This document shows, in pieces, positions 16,984 to 25,649 of a stretch of DNA of 64,000 nucleotides; the first letter of the stretch is position 1, and every line of letters begins with the position of its first letter. The DNA is taken from contig NZ_JACYTQ010000004.1 of the NCBI RefSeq assembly GCF_014841125.1, positions 124,001 through 188,000 of the forward strand. The letters are read 5' to 3'. The notes under the pieces were generated by a model, which saw nothing but the letters and a program-made list of their open reading frames with translations, searched no databases and was not told the DNA's origin. The stretch is from Echinicola arenosa (lineage in GTDB: Bacteria > Bacteroidota > Bacteroidia > Cytophagales > Cyclobacteriaceae). The position numbers were made by a program, and so were the translations under genes.

Positions 16984-17160
16984 ATGAACGCAGAACAAAA
17001 AACAGCGCTTACCAACGAGATTGAAAAACTACAAGCATCATTGACTGGCGACATGTTTCAGGACATGGAGATCCGTGATAAAATCCATAATTTGGAGATG
17101 CAATTAAAAGGAACAAAACCTATGGACAGCCATTTTGACTGTATTGGTTGTGGAAGTTAA
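16984..17160 (+). CDS. 58-residue protein with C-terminal CIGCGS
   Basis: A short frame with coding character that is easily overlooked: 58 residues starting MNAEQKTALTNEIEKL. Residues 5-42 form a predicted charged amphipathic helix or coiled coil. The last eight residues, FDCIGCGS, hold a CxxC pair (Cys53, Cys56) and end on Gly-Ser. There is no signal peptide. It stands alone, with 215 bases upstream and its own hairpin terminator just downstream, which argues for a real independent transcript. A CxxC tail could bind metal or be redox active; function unknown. Confidence 0.68.
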   Translation: MNAEQKTALTNEIEKLQASLTGDMFQDMEIRDKIHNLEMQLKGTKPMDSHFDCIGCGS

Positions 17161-17183
17161 TTCCATCTTTTTCCAAAAACATG

Positions 17184-17207
17184 AAGGGCCTTTAGAGGCC
17201 TTTTTTT
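17184..17207 (+). terminator. Terminator after the 58-residue gene
   Basis: GGCCT (17187-17191), loop TTAG, AGGCC (17196-17200), then T7. A compact rho-independent terminator 24 bases after the stop codon. Confidence 0.78.
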
Positions 17208-17327
17208 ATTTTTGGAGGATTGGGCATGTCCTTTGTTGAAATCAAGATTTATGATGAACCGTTTGTTTTTAGTTTTAAGCAGCTTTTGTAACCAATGTCT
17301 AGAATGGTTTGTGAAGTTTTAACAGTG

Positions 17328-17360
17328 TCATAAAATAAATTTTGGTTCTCTTTTTTATGA
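17328..17360. promoter_or_regulatory. Possible operator of the GbsR/MarR-efflux operon
   Basis: TCATAAAA at 17328-17335 and TTTTATGA at 17353-17360 form an 8-base inverted repeat with a 17-base spacer. It ends 17 bases before the -7 element of the regulator gene, as expected for repression, but an AT-rich repeat of this size can arise by chance. Confidence 0.3.
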
Positions 17361-17377
17361 ACTAACAAAACCTTTGC

Positions 17378-17385
17378 TATATTTG
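17378..17385 (+). promoter_or_regulatory. -7 promoter element of the efflux operon
   Basis: TATATTTG, an exact TAnnTTTG match, 35 bases upstream of the preferred start codon of the regulator at 17420. Confidence 0.42.
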
Positions 17386-17419
17386 CATCGTAAACTCATC
17401 CATGATGAGAGGAGGAAAT

Positions 17420-17884
17420 ATGAAATTATCATCAGAACAACAGGAAATTATAGAAAGAATAGGTGTCTTCTTCGAAAGAAAGGGCCATCAGCCTATATTG
17501 GGAAGAATCATGGGATTGTTGTTGGTATTAGAAGAAGCTGAGGCGACATTTGATGAGATACAAGAATACCTTTCTGTCAGCAAAAGTGCTGTTAGTAATG
17601 CCCTTACCTTGCTTCAGAGCCAAAATAAAGTGGAGTATACCACCAAGCCAGGTGAAAGGAAACGCTACTTCCGCTTAAAAGTGAGGAATTGGAGAAACGA
17701 TATGCAGGAGGATATGCAAGGTATTTTCAGAATAAATGCCTTGTTGAAGGATGTGATGGCTACGAGGTCCGCCAGTAATATGGAGTTTAATCGCTGCATT
17801 CAGGACTTCCAACAATTCATTGAATTCATGAAGGTAGAAATGCCCAAATTGATTGAAAAATATGATCGGCTGCATAACAGCTGA
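17420..17884 (+). CDS. GbsR/MarR-family transcriptional regulator
   Basis: A 154-residue winged-helix DNA-binding protein. The recognition helix region is at about residues 46-75 (IQEYLSVSKSAVSNALTLLQ) followed by the wing (VEYTTKPGERKRYFRLK); the C-terminal half is helical and probably dimerises. The start is decided by the ribosome-binding site: AGGAGG at 17409-17414 lies 5 bases before the ATG at 17420, so the earlier ATGs at 17402 and 17405 are less likely. A classical strong SD is unusual for this phylum. Gene order (regulator, TolC, adaptor, RND pump) strongly suggests that it represses the efflux operon. Confidence 0.87.
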   Translation: MKLSSEQQEIIERIGVFFERKGHQPILGRIMGLLLVLEEAEATFDEIQEYLSVSKSAVSNALTLLQSQNKVEYTTKPGERKRYFRLKVRNWRNDMQEDMQGIFRINALLKDVMATRSASNMEFNRCIQDFQQFIEFMKVEMPKLIEKYDRLHNS

Positions 17885-17958
17885 TATATTTTTTGTTCTT
17901 TAAGTTCTTTAAATACAGAACTAAGTAATAAATAAGAAATTAACTATAAAATAATAAA

Positions 17959-19329
17959 ATGAAAAAACATTGTTTGATCGGATTGATAGCTACCTTTTGT
18001 TTAACGGGTAGTTTATTTGCCCAAGACAAATTTCAGGAAGGTGGTGTGTTTACCCTGCAAGAGTGTATTGAGCTTGGGCTTAAGCACAATACTGAGATCA
18101 AAAAAGCCCAACTGGATGAAGAGGCTGCCAATTACCAGAGAAAAGAGATCATAGGAACTGGATTGCCTCAGGTTGATGCCTATGGAGATTATAATAATTT
18201 CTTGGATGTATATCCCCAGGCGATTCCTGGCGGGGTCCTTGACCCCAATACAGATCCCAGTGATATTAATGTTATCGCTTTTGGTGTGCCACAAAGCATG
18301 AAAGCAGGCGCACAAATTAGTCAGCTAATTTTTAGTCAATCTTATTTGGTAGGCTTAAAGGCAGCAAAAACATCGGAACAATTCTACCGTCTTTTGACTC
18401 AAATGACCGAGGAAGATATTGTCTATGATGTGGCCTTGAACTACTATTCTGTGATCTCTACCGAGTTACAGATGGATAATTTAGAGGCCAACCATGACCA
18501 GTTGAAACGGTTGGAGGAGATTATCAAATCACAATATGAAAATGACCTGGCCAGGAAGGTAGATTACAATCGGGTAAAAGTAAACTTGACAACCTTGGAA
18601 ACGGAGATGGATAATTTGGAGATTACCATTGAGCAGCGCAAGAATTACCTCAAGTTGGTGATGGGTATTCCGGTTAATACTCCCATTAGTCTGGAGGAGT
18701 ATGATTTTAAGGACAATCTGAGTCCACTTCAGGCTTTACAAGTGGATGCAGACCTTAGTCAGCGTTACGATTTACAGGTTTTGGGCAAGCAACAGGAGCT
18801 AAATGATTTGAACATCAATAATATCAAATCAGGTTACTATCCTACACTTTCAGCCTTTGCAGATGTGAATTACAATGCTTTCTCCACAGAGTTTGATTTC
18901 CTTTCTTCCAGCCATATGTGGTACCGGGGGGCTCTGATCGGACTAAAACTTTCGGTACCTATTTTTGATGGATTTCAGAAGAAAAATAAAATAGCCCAGG
19001 CTAGCGTGGAAGGTCAAAAAATAAAATATGACCAATACATGGCCGAGCAAAATGCGGAAGCCGAATACCTCAATGCAGTCAAAAAACTCAAAAATAGTAT
19101 TAGGAGCTTACAGGCCCAGGAATCCAATTTACAGCTATCTGAGGATGTTCTCCAACAAACAGGAGAGCTCTACCGTGAAGGGCTTTCCCCTTTGACCGAC
19201 TTACTGGATGCAGAAACAACATTGCGTCAGGCCAGGTCAAGTTACTACAGACAAATTATCAATGTAAAGACGGCCGAAGCAGACTTGTACAAGTCTACTG
19301 GCCAAATCGAAAAAATCATAAAAAACTAA
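17959..19329 (+). CDS. TolC-family outer membrane efflux protein
   Basis: Forms the outer-membrane channel of a tripartite pump. The 456-residue protein has a signal peptide (MKKHCLIGLIATFCLTGSLFA, cleavage before QDKF) and the two repeats typical of the OEP family, each beginning with a long helix: LQECIELGLKHNTEIKKAQL and the second from about residue 260. Long coiled-coil helices (NYQRKE; QYENDLARKVDYNRVKVNL; LQLSEDVLQQTGELYREG) are visible. It is followed by the adaptor gene after 33 bases. Confidence 0.92.
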   Translation: MKKHCLIGLIATFCLTGSLFAQDKFQEGGVFTLQECIELGLKHNTEIKKAQLDEEAANYQRKEIIGTGLPQVDAYGDYNNFLDVYPQAIPGGVLDPNTDPSDINVIAFGVPQSMKAGAQISQLIFSQSYLVGLKAAKTSEQFYRLLTQMTEEDIVYDVALNYYSVISTELQMDNLEANHDQLKRLEEIIKSQYENDLARKVDYNRVKVNLTTLETEMDNLEITIEQRKNYLKLVMGIPVNTPISLEEYDFKDNLSPLQALQVDADLSQRYDLQVLGKQQELNDLNINNIKSGYYPTLSAFADVNYNAFSTEFDFLSSSHMWYRGALIGLKLSVPIFDGFQKKNKIAQASVEGQKIKYDQYMAEQNAEAEYLNAVKKLKNSIRSLQAQESNLQLSEDVLQQTGELYREGLSPLTDLLDAETTLRQARSSYYRQIINVKTAEADLYKSTGQIEKIIKN

Positions 19330-19362
19330 GAAATAGACTTCCCCAATATATCATCTACAGCT

Positions 19363-20409
19363 ATGAAAAAAATTATCACACCATTAATATTGGTCATCAT
19401 TGCAGCTAGCATAGGCTTTACGCTATTTAAAAATAAGCAAGAAATGGAGGTCAAAGCAGAAGAGGCCATGAAGACCAGCGAGTCCATTCCAGTAAGGACA
19501 GCGGTTATTGAAAAAACAGCACATAAAATCTCCTTTACCTCAAATGGTACTTTCGAGCCCAACAAAGAGCTAACCCTAAAGGCTGAAGCTAGTGGTAAGG
19601 TTTTGAAGATCTATAAAGAAAAAGGGGATTATGTACATAAAGGAGACGTCATTGCAAAACTGGATGATGAGCTGATCCAATCTGAATTGGCCATTGCAGA
19701 GGTGAAATTACACCAGAATAAAAAGGACTTGGGGCGTTATGAAAATCTGGCGGGTACAGAAGCCATTACGGAAAAACAATTGGAAGAGATCCGCAATGCA
19801 ACCAAGATGGCTGAGTCAGATGTGAAAATGAAAAAGAAACGTTTGGCCAATACGGTGATTACCGCTCCTATATCCGGCTATATCAACGAAGACTATATTG
19901 AAATCGGAACTTTAATGAGCCCGGGCATGAATGTCGTGGACATAGTGGACATTGACCCTATGAAATTGGTCGTGAAAGTTTCTGAATTGGAAATTGCCCG
20001 CATCAACAAAGGAGATAAAGTAAAAGTGAAAGTAGGTGTACTTCCTGAGCAGGATTTTGAGGGTAAGGTTTCTTTTACCAGCAGAAAAGGGGATGCTTCA
20101 TTAAGGTATGAAGTAGAGATTGAGTTGAGTGAAAGTTCCGACCAGATCAAGCCAGGAATGTTTGCTTATGCAGCCTTTGATTATCCTGCTGAAGAAGCTA
20201 TCCTAATTGACAGAAAGTCCCTAGTGAGTGGAGTGAAAAACCCAGAGGTTTATGTAGTGGAGAATGGAAAAGCAGTGTTGAAAAAAGTAAACCTTGCGCA
20301 AGTAGGCGAAAACAAACTGGTTCTTTTGGACGGATTAAAAGAAGGAGAGAAACTAGTGACCTCTGGATTGATCAATTTGAAGGACGGGACAGCAGTAACT
20401 GAACTTTAA
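19363..20409 (+). CDS. RND efflux periplasmic adaptor subunit (MFP/HlyD)
   Basis: Membrane fusion protein linking pump and channel. The 348-residue protein has an N-terminal membrane anchor (residues 3-20). The lipoyl/barrel-sandwich halves flank an alpha-hairpin: LTLKAEASGKVLKIYKEKGD and VITAPISGYI are the two lipoyl-like strands, and the hairpin lies between (ELAIAEVKLHQNKKDLGRYE). Beta-barrel and membrane-proximal domains follow. It starts 33 bases after the TolC gene and ends 18 bases before the pump gene. Confidence 0.92.
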   Translation: MKKIITPLILVIIAASIGFTLFKNKQEMEVKAEEAMKTSESIPVRTAVIEKTAHKISFTSNGTFEPNKELTLKAEASGKVLKIYKEKGDYVHKGDVIAKLDDELIQSELAIAEVKLHQNKKDLGRYENLAGTEAITEKQLEEIRNATKMAESDVKMKKKRLANTVITAPISGYINEDYIEIGTLMSPGMNVVDIVDIDPMKLVVKVSELEIARINKGDKVKVKVGVLPEQDFEGKVSFTSRKGDASLRYEVEIELSESSDQIKPGMFAYAAFDYPAEEAILIDRKSLVSGVKNPEVYVVENGKAVLKKVNLAQVGENKLVLLDGLKEGEKLVTSGLINLKDGTAVTEL

Positions 20410-20427
20410 TCTGAAAATTAGTAGAGC

Positions 20428-23400
20428 ATGCAGATAACGAAAATATCTATCAAACGGTCCACTATTGTAGTGGTGCTGTTTACAATATTGACTTTACTGG
20501 GGATTTTTTCCTATACCCAGATGTCTTATGAGCTTCTGCCTAAGTTTAGTCCCAATGTGGTGACCGTTTCGACTGTTTACCCTGGTGCAGCACCGACAGA
20601 AGTAGAAAACTCAGTGACTAGAAAATTGGAGGATGCCTTGGCTTCTTTGGAGGGAATCGATGTAATGAAGTCCACTTCATTGGAAAGCTTTTCCATCATT
20701 ACCATTGAGTTGGATGATGATGTGGATGTGGATATCATTCTTCAGGATGCACAAAGAAAAATCGATGCCGTAATAGGAGATTTGCCTGAAGATGTAGATC
20801 CTCCATCCTTGGGGAAATTCAGTTTGGATGATATGCCAATCATGCAAATGGGAGCCTATTCTAACTTGACCGCGACGGAATTTTATGATTTGATGGACCA
20901 GCGGATTCAGCCCATGATATCCCAAATTGACGGGGTAGCTCAGGTGAATTTGCTAGGCGGTGCAGAGAGAGAAATTAAGGTAAACTTGGATCAAAACAAG
21001 TTAAACACCTATGGGATTTCTCCCTTGCAAGTGAATCAGGCGATTGCTCAGGCAAACTTGGATTTTCCTACAGGGAAACTAAAAAGTGATGAGGAGCAGA
21101 TATTAATTCGTTTAGCGGGTAAGTTCAGCAGCGTGAATGAGATTGGAGAACTGATCATTACTTATGCAGAAGGCTCAGCTATCAAGATCAAAGACGTGGC
21201 CGAGGTTGTAGACTCCAGTAAGGACGAGGAAATTCTCAGCAGGCTGAATGGCAATAGCGCCATCGGTATCAGTATCCAAAAACAATCCGATGCCAATGCG
21301 GTAGATGTGGCAGAGCGTGTTGATGTTGCATTGGCGCAATTAGAGAAAACTTATCAAAACAGTGATCTTAGGTTTGAGATTTCCCAAGATTCCTCAGAGT
21401 TTACCTTGGAAGCAGCTGATGCCGTAATTCATGACTTGATTATTGCCGTGGTCTTGGTAGCAGTCATCATGCTCTTATTCTTGCACAGCTTCCGAAATGC
21501 CATTATTGTGATGATTGCCGTTCCGGCATCTATCATTGCAACATTTACAGTGATGTACTTGGCGGGCTTTACCCTCAACTTGATGAGCTTGCTTGCCCTT
21601 TCCTTGGTGGTAGGTATTCTGGTGGATGATGCGATTGTGGTCATTGAGAATATCTATCGTCACTTGGAAAAAGGTAAATCAGCGGTACAGGCTTCTTATG
21701 ACGGTATCCGCGAAATTGGGGGGACAGTAACTTCAATCACCTTGGTAATCGTAGTGGTTTTCGTGCCTCTTTCTCTTACAGGTGGATTGATATCAGGCAT
21801 TTTGACCCAATTTAGTATCACGGTGGCAGTTGCTACCTTGATGAGTTTATTGGTAGCATTTACTTTGATTCCATTGTTGACTTCAAGGTTTACAAAATTG
21901 GAGCACATCAACCCCAAAAGTGTTTTTGGAAGAATCATCAATGGTTTTGAAGGTTTTCTGGACAGCTTTATTGATTGGTTGACAGGCATCCTAAAGTGGG
22001 CTTTCAACCATAAGATCATTACTTTAGTGGTCACTTTTGTCTTGTTTATTTCTTCATTTATGCTGGTAAGCAATGGTTTTATCGGTAGCGAATTTGTGAG
22101 TGAAGGGGACAAAGGTGAGTTTATTATCCGTTTGGAATTACCAAAGTCCGCCACCTTAGAGGAAACCAACTTTACCACGAGGGAAGCGGAGAATTTCCTA
22201 CAAAAAAATCCATTAGTGACCAGTGTATTTACGACAGTTGGTCAAACCACAGGGAGCATGTCTGGAAGTCAATCAACTCCTTATGCTTCGGAGATCACCG
22301 TTAAAATGGTGGATGCTGAAAAGCGTCATGTGAGTGCGCCTGAATTTGCCAAGGAGATGGAAATAGCCTTGGAGGAGAACATTATTGGAGCTGAGTTTAC
22401 CGCTGTACCGATCAGTATTACTGGTACTGCCAATGATGCTCCGATCCAGATTGTACTTTCTGGTCCTGACTTGGACACGTTGAAAAGCTTTTCAGATAGG
22501 GTTTTGACCGAGGTAGAAAAAGTACCGGGTACCAGAAAAGTTCAAACTTCTTTGGAAGATGGTAATCCGGAAATACGTGTAGAAGTGGACCGAACCAAAA
22601 TGGCTGATCTAGGATTGGACATGGCCATGGTGGGTGGAACCATGCAGGTGGCTTTTAACGGGAACACAGATACCAAATACAGGGACGGAGAGTACGAATA
22701 TGATATCAATATCCGAATGGATGAATTTGACAGAAAGTCCGTTTCAGATATTGAGAACCTTGCTTTTGTCAATAACAAAGGACAAACGGTCTTACTGAAG
22801 CAATTTGCCAATGCCACACCATCAGAGGGACCGAGTGAGTTAAACCGTCAGGATAGAATCAGCTCTGTCACCGTGCAATCACAAGTTTCAGGAAGAACTA
22901 CTGGGGTGGTTGGTGCTGAAATTCAGGAGAAAATAGCCCAGCTAAATCTACCAAAGGAAGTATCCATTTCTTATGAAGGGGATATGAAAATGCAAGAAGA
23001 AGGCTTCGGCAGCTTAGGAGTGGCTCTGCTGGCATCGATCTTATTGATCTACTTGATCATGGTGGCGCTTTATGACAATTATATCTACCCTCTAGTGGTG
23101 ATGTTCTCCTTGCCTTTGGCCATCATTGGTGCCCTCTTGGCTTTGGCCTTGTCCAGTTCTTCCCTGAGTATTTTCAGTATCCTCGGATTGATCATGCTGA
23201 TGGGATTGGTAGCGAAGAATGCCATCATGCTAGTGGACTTCACCAACCAGTTGAAAGATGCTGGCCTAGAAGTGAAAGCGGCTTTGGTGAAAGCTGTGGA
23301 GATTCGTTTCCGTCCGATATTAATGACCACTCTGGCCATGGTTTTTGGTATGCTTCCAATTGCATTGGCTTCCGGAGCCGGTGCAGAATGGAAAAATGGT

Positions 23401-23583
23401 CTTGCTTGGGCATTGATCGGTGGGTTGATCTCATCCATGTTTTTGACCATGGTAGTAGTGCCAGTGATCTATTATATATTCGATCGTATCATGGCCAAGC
23501 TAGGTAAGGATAAGAAAAAAGAAATTGTGATCGAAGAAACCGAGCTGAGTGAGTCGGAATCCGAAGTTGCAGCGTATGTATAA
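20428..23583 (+). CDS. RND-family efflux pump permease (HAE1/AcrB-like)
   Basis: Inner-membrane proton-driven exporter; 1051 residues, the normal length, with twelve predicted helices and two large periplasmic loops. Helix 4 has the paired proton-relay aspartates in GILVDDAIVVIENIYRH, and helix 10 has the relay lysine in MGLVAKNAIMLVDF. The N-terminus (KISIKRSTIVVVLFTILTLLG) is typical. The C-terminus ends in a charged cytoplasmic tail rich in Lys and Glu (KDKKKEIVIEETELSESESE). The substrate could be drugs, detergents or metabolites; HAE1-type rather than heavy-metal type. It closes the operon. Confidence 0.94.
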   Translation: MQITKISIKRSTIVVVLFTILTLLGIFSYTQMSYELLPKFSPNVVTVSTVYPGAAPTEVENSVTRKLEDALASLEGIDVMKSTSLESFSIITIELDDDVDVDIILQDAQRKIDAVIGDLPEDVDPPSLGKFSLDDMPIMQMGAYSNLTATEFYDLMDQRIQPMISQIDGVAQVNLLGGAEREIKVNLDQNKLNTYGISPLQVNQAIAQANLDFPTGKLKSDEEQILIRLAGKFSSVNEIGELIITYAEGSAIKIKDVAEVVDSSKDEEILSRLNGNSAIGISIQKQSDANAVDVAERVDVALAQLEKTYQNSDLRFEISQDSSEFTLEAADAVIHDLIIAVVLVAVIMLLFLHSFRNAIIVMIAVPASIIATFTVMYLAGFTLNLMSLLALSLVVGILVDDAIVVIENIYRHLEKGKSAVQASYDGIREIGGTVTSITLVIVVVFVPLSLTGGLISGILTQFSITVAVATLMSLLVAFTLIPLLTSRFTKLEHINPKSVFGRIINGFEGFLDSFIDWLTGILKWAFNHKIITLVVTFVLFISSFMLVSNGFIGSEFVSEGDKGEFIIRLELPKSATLEETNFTTREAENFLQKNPLVTSVFTTVGQTTGSMSGSQSTPYASEITVKMVDAEKRHVSAPEFAKEMEIALEENIIGAEFTAVPISITGTANDAPIQIVLSGPDLDTLKSFSDRVLTEVEKVPGTRKVQTSLEDGNPEIRVEVDRTKMADLGLDMAMVGGTMQVAFNGNTDTKYRDGEYEYDINIRMDEFDRKSVSDIENLAFVNNKGQTVLLKQFANATPSEGPSELNRQDRISSVTVQSQVSGRTTGVVGAEIQEKIAQLNLPKEVSISYEGDMKMQEEGFGSLGVALLASILLIYLIMVALYDNYIYPLVVMFSLPLAIIGALLALALSSSSLSIFSILGLIMLMGLVAKNAIMLVDFTNQLKDAGLEVKAALVKAVEIRFRPILMTTLAMVFGMLPIALASGAGAEWKNGLAWALIGGLISSMFLTMVVVPVIYYIFDRIMAKLGKDKKKEIVIEETELSESESEVAAYV

Positions 23584-23777
23584 TTATAGTTAGTTGATGA
23601 TTGCTGAATGGTCAGTGCAGGATTAAAAATAGAGTTGTAAGAAATTATAACTGTTTTTTGAAACTGTACTGACCTTCACAATAAGGGTAAATCCATTTGA
23701 GCGTGTCTTTCTACAAAGGTGATTTACAAAACATTGAGACAGAATCAAGTAAAGTCTCGTCTAAAAAATAAAAAGCG

Positions 23778-24023
23778 ATGAAAACAAATAATTACACAAA
23801 ACTGAAAACGATTATCGAAGTGATGGGGAAATATGGAATCACTCCAATATCCAAATTGAAGCGTTCGGACTTTGTAAAGGATATGGGATTTGATAAGGTG
23901 TATTTGGACGGTTTGATCTATGATGTGGAAGATGCACTTCAAGTAGAACTGAATGAAGAAACCGCCAACTCCCTCAAAAGCCCGGATGAGTTGATCAGAT
24001 ATATGTTGCAGCATCAAAACTGA
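23778..24023 (+). CDS. Acyl-carrier-protein-like protein lacking the phosphopantetheine serine
   Basis: An 81-residue protein whose helices line up with acyl carrier proteins: SDFVKDMGFDKVYLDGLIYDVEDALQVEL followed by SPDELIRYMLQ. In an ACP the DSL motif at the start of helix II carries 4'-phosphopantetheine on Ser; here the same place reads Asp39-Lys40-Val41, so the carrier residue is missing. It could be a degenerate ACP acting as an allosteric or structural partner, or only a fold look-alike. Its gene lies 34 bases before a KdkA/InaA-like kinase gene in the same direction, so the two are probably co-transcribed. It is separated from the RND pump by 194 bases. Confidence 0.68.
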   Translation: MKTNNYTKLKTIIEVMGKYGITPISKLKRSDFVKDMGFDKVYLDGLIYDVEDALQVELNEETANSLKSPDELIRYMLQHQN

Positions 24024-24057
24024 TTTTGTAATCCATTGAAGCAAGACAGAAACTTTT

Positions 24058-24837
24058 ATGAAGAAAATTATCCATATCCACGACCAATTCAAGCACCTTA
24101 GAAAATACCTGGAGGAGATTCCTGAAAAGTTTGAAGAACGTGGAGTGGTTATTTATAATGAAAGGAATCAAGTAAGGACAGATGTGGTCCAAGGAGAAAA
24201 GATCGTTGTCAAGTCCTTTAGAAAAATATACCTGGCCAATAGATTTATTTACGCTTATTTAAGGCCCTCCAAAGCCAAAAGAGCCTATGAATATGCGCTG
24301 ATGCTTCAGCAGGAAGGAATCAACACGCCACAGCCTGTAGCCTTTATTGACTGTATTGAAAATGGTATGTTAAAAGCAGGATACTTTGTGTCGGTCTATA
24401 CAGATTACAAACCTCTTTCTTCTTTTGATACCCATGATGTGGCGAAGTCCAGGGAGATGCTGGAATGTCTTGCTCGATTTACCTTGAACCTTCATCTTCA
24501 TAAAATTTATCATGAAGATTATACCTTAGGCAACATTTTGTACCATGAGCAAAATGGACAGTATGACTTTGCATTGATTGATAACAATCGACTGAAACAG
24601 GTTAGGATCAGTGAAAGTGATGCGGTAAAAAGCTTGAACCGCTTAGGCTTCCAGCCTGAGGCAATGACCTATTTGATTCGACGATATATGGAGTTGAGAG
24701 GAACCAATGCCCTAAAGGGGCTCAAACTTTTCTACGATTATAAATATGAGGCAAGTTTAAGGTATGGTGCCAAAACAAGACTAAAGAAGCTTCGAGACCA
24801 ATTTTTAGGAAAGAGAAAGCTAGGGAATCATTGTTGA
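24058..24837 (+). CDS. Lipopolysaccharide-kinase (KdkA/InaA)-like protein
   Basis: A 259-residue protein-kinase-like fold protein. The ATP lysine is probably Lys52 (IVVKSFRK). The catalytic loop reads HEDYTLGNIL (His152, Asp154, Asn159), and the metal aspartate is Asp175 in ALIDNNRLK, matching the HxDxxxxN and D pattern of Kdo and heptose kinases. Substitution HED for the usual HRD/HGD is a small oddity. It has no signal peptide or membrane helix, so it acts in the cytoplasm, probably phosphorylating a lipid A core sugar or a similar glycan; the exact substrate is unknown. It follows the ACP-like gene closely. Confidence 0.78.
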   Translation: MKKIIHIHDQFKHLRKYLEEIPEKFEERGVVIYNERNQVRTDVVQGEKIVVKSFRKIYLANRFIYAYLRPSKAKRAYEYALMLQQEGINTPQPVAFIDCIENGMLKAGYFVSVYTDYKPLSSFDTHDVAKSREMLECLARFTLNLHLHKIYHEDYTLGNILYHEQNGQYDFALIDNNRLKQVRISESDAVKSLNRLGFQPEAMTYLIRRYMELRGTNALKGLKLFYDYKYEASLRYGAKTRLKKLRDQFLGKRKLGNHC

Positions 24838-24893
24838 TAGTTCTTTCTTTTTAGTTGTAATGTAATTTTATTAGGTGTTTCTGAGACGAATCA

Positions 24894-24901
24894 TAAATTT
24901 G
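24894..24901 (+). promoter_or_regulatory. -7 element of the 24926 lipoprotein gene
   Basis: TAAATTTG, an exact TAnnTTTG match, 24 bases before the ATG at 24926. It also supports that start over the in-frame ATG at 24875, which would lie upstream of this promoter. Confidence 0.42.
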
Positions 24902-24925
24902 TTCCGTATAGAAAATAAAAACCTT

Positions 24926-25555
24926 ATGAAGTTGCGAGTTTTGTTACTGTTTACTGTTTTTACTTTTGGGGGCGTTTTTTGGGCTTGTCAGCAAGTTGAT
25001 AATGATATGTGGGAATGTCCTGATATTTTGCCCTATTTTTCCATCAAATCTATCGAATCGATCAATTTGCAGCCTAGCCAATCCAACAATAATACTTTTG
25101 AAGAAATACAGGAAGGAGAAGTGGTTTTGTGGGAGCGATTTTTTATCAGATTTGCGTTTGAAGCAGATTATTTGGCGCGTAAAGCAACCATATCTCTTAA
25201 TGGAAGCTTGCTTGCCCTGTCCTGTGCTCCCAATGGCTGGAAGGGAGATAAAGTTGGCCTGGACACACTTTATGTCAGGACACTGAGTGATTTTAATGAA
25301 AACTTTGTAGCTGGGGATACGATCAATGATTTGATTTTGACCAATTATTATACAAATACAGCGCAAGGTTTGATGGATTTTACTCCGCTGACTAATTATA
25401 TAGAGGAAAACCATGAAAGCGTGAAATATCAGGTTTTTGATATGAAGTTATCCAAGGGACCGACCGAGGAAGGGGCTTATGCATTTGACCTGATTTATGT
25501 GCTCAATGATGGCCAGTTTTTCACCCATCGAACAGAACCTGTCCAATTGAAGTGA
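24926..25555 (+). CDS. Putative lipoprotein of unknown function
   Basis: A 209-residue protein with a hydrophobic N-terminus ending in VFWAC, a plausible though imperfect lipobox. The mature part starts CQQVDNDMWECPDILPYFSIKSI and contains a second cysteine soon after the anchor, then strand-rich sequence (EVVLWERFFIRFAFEADYLA; DTINDLILTNYYT; YQVFDMKLSKGP; AFDLIYVLNDGQFF). No family is recognised with confidence; size and layout match many envelope lipoproteins of Bacteroidota. The start was chosen from the signal peptide and the promoter element 24 bases upstream. Confidence 0.65.
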   Translation: MKLRVLLLFTVFTFGGVFWACQQVDNDMWECPDILPYFSIKSIESINLQPSQSNNNTFEEIQEGEVVLWERFFIRFAFEADYLARKATISLNGSLLALSCAPNGWKGDKVGLDTLYVRTLSDFNENFVAGDTINDLILTNYYTNTAQGLMDFTPLTNYIEENHESVKYQVFDMKLSKGPTEEGAYAFDLIYVLNDGQFFTHRTEPVQLK

Positions 25556-25649
25556 CCTTTACAGTTTGACGCAGTAATAAAATTATGCAAAAACAACTAT
25601 ATTGGTGATGGTACTATTAAAAATGGTATAAAGATTTCTATCCTCGCCA

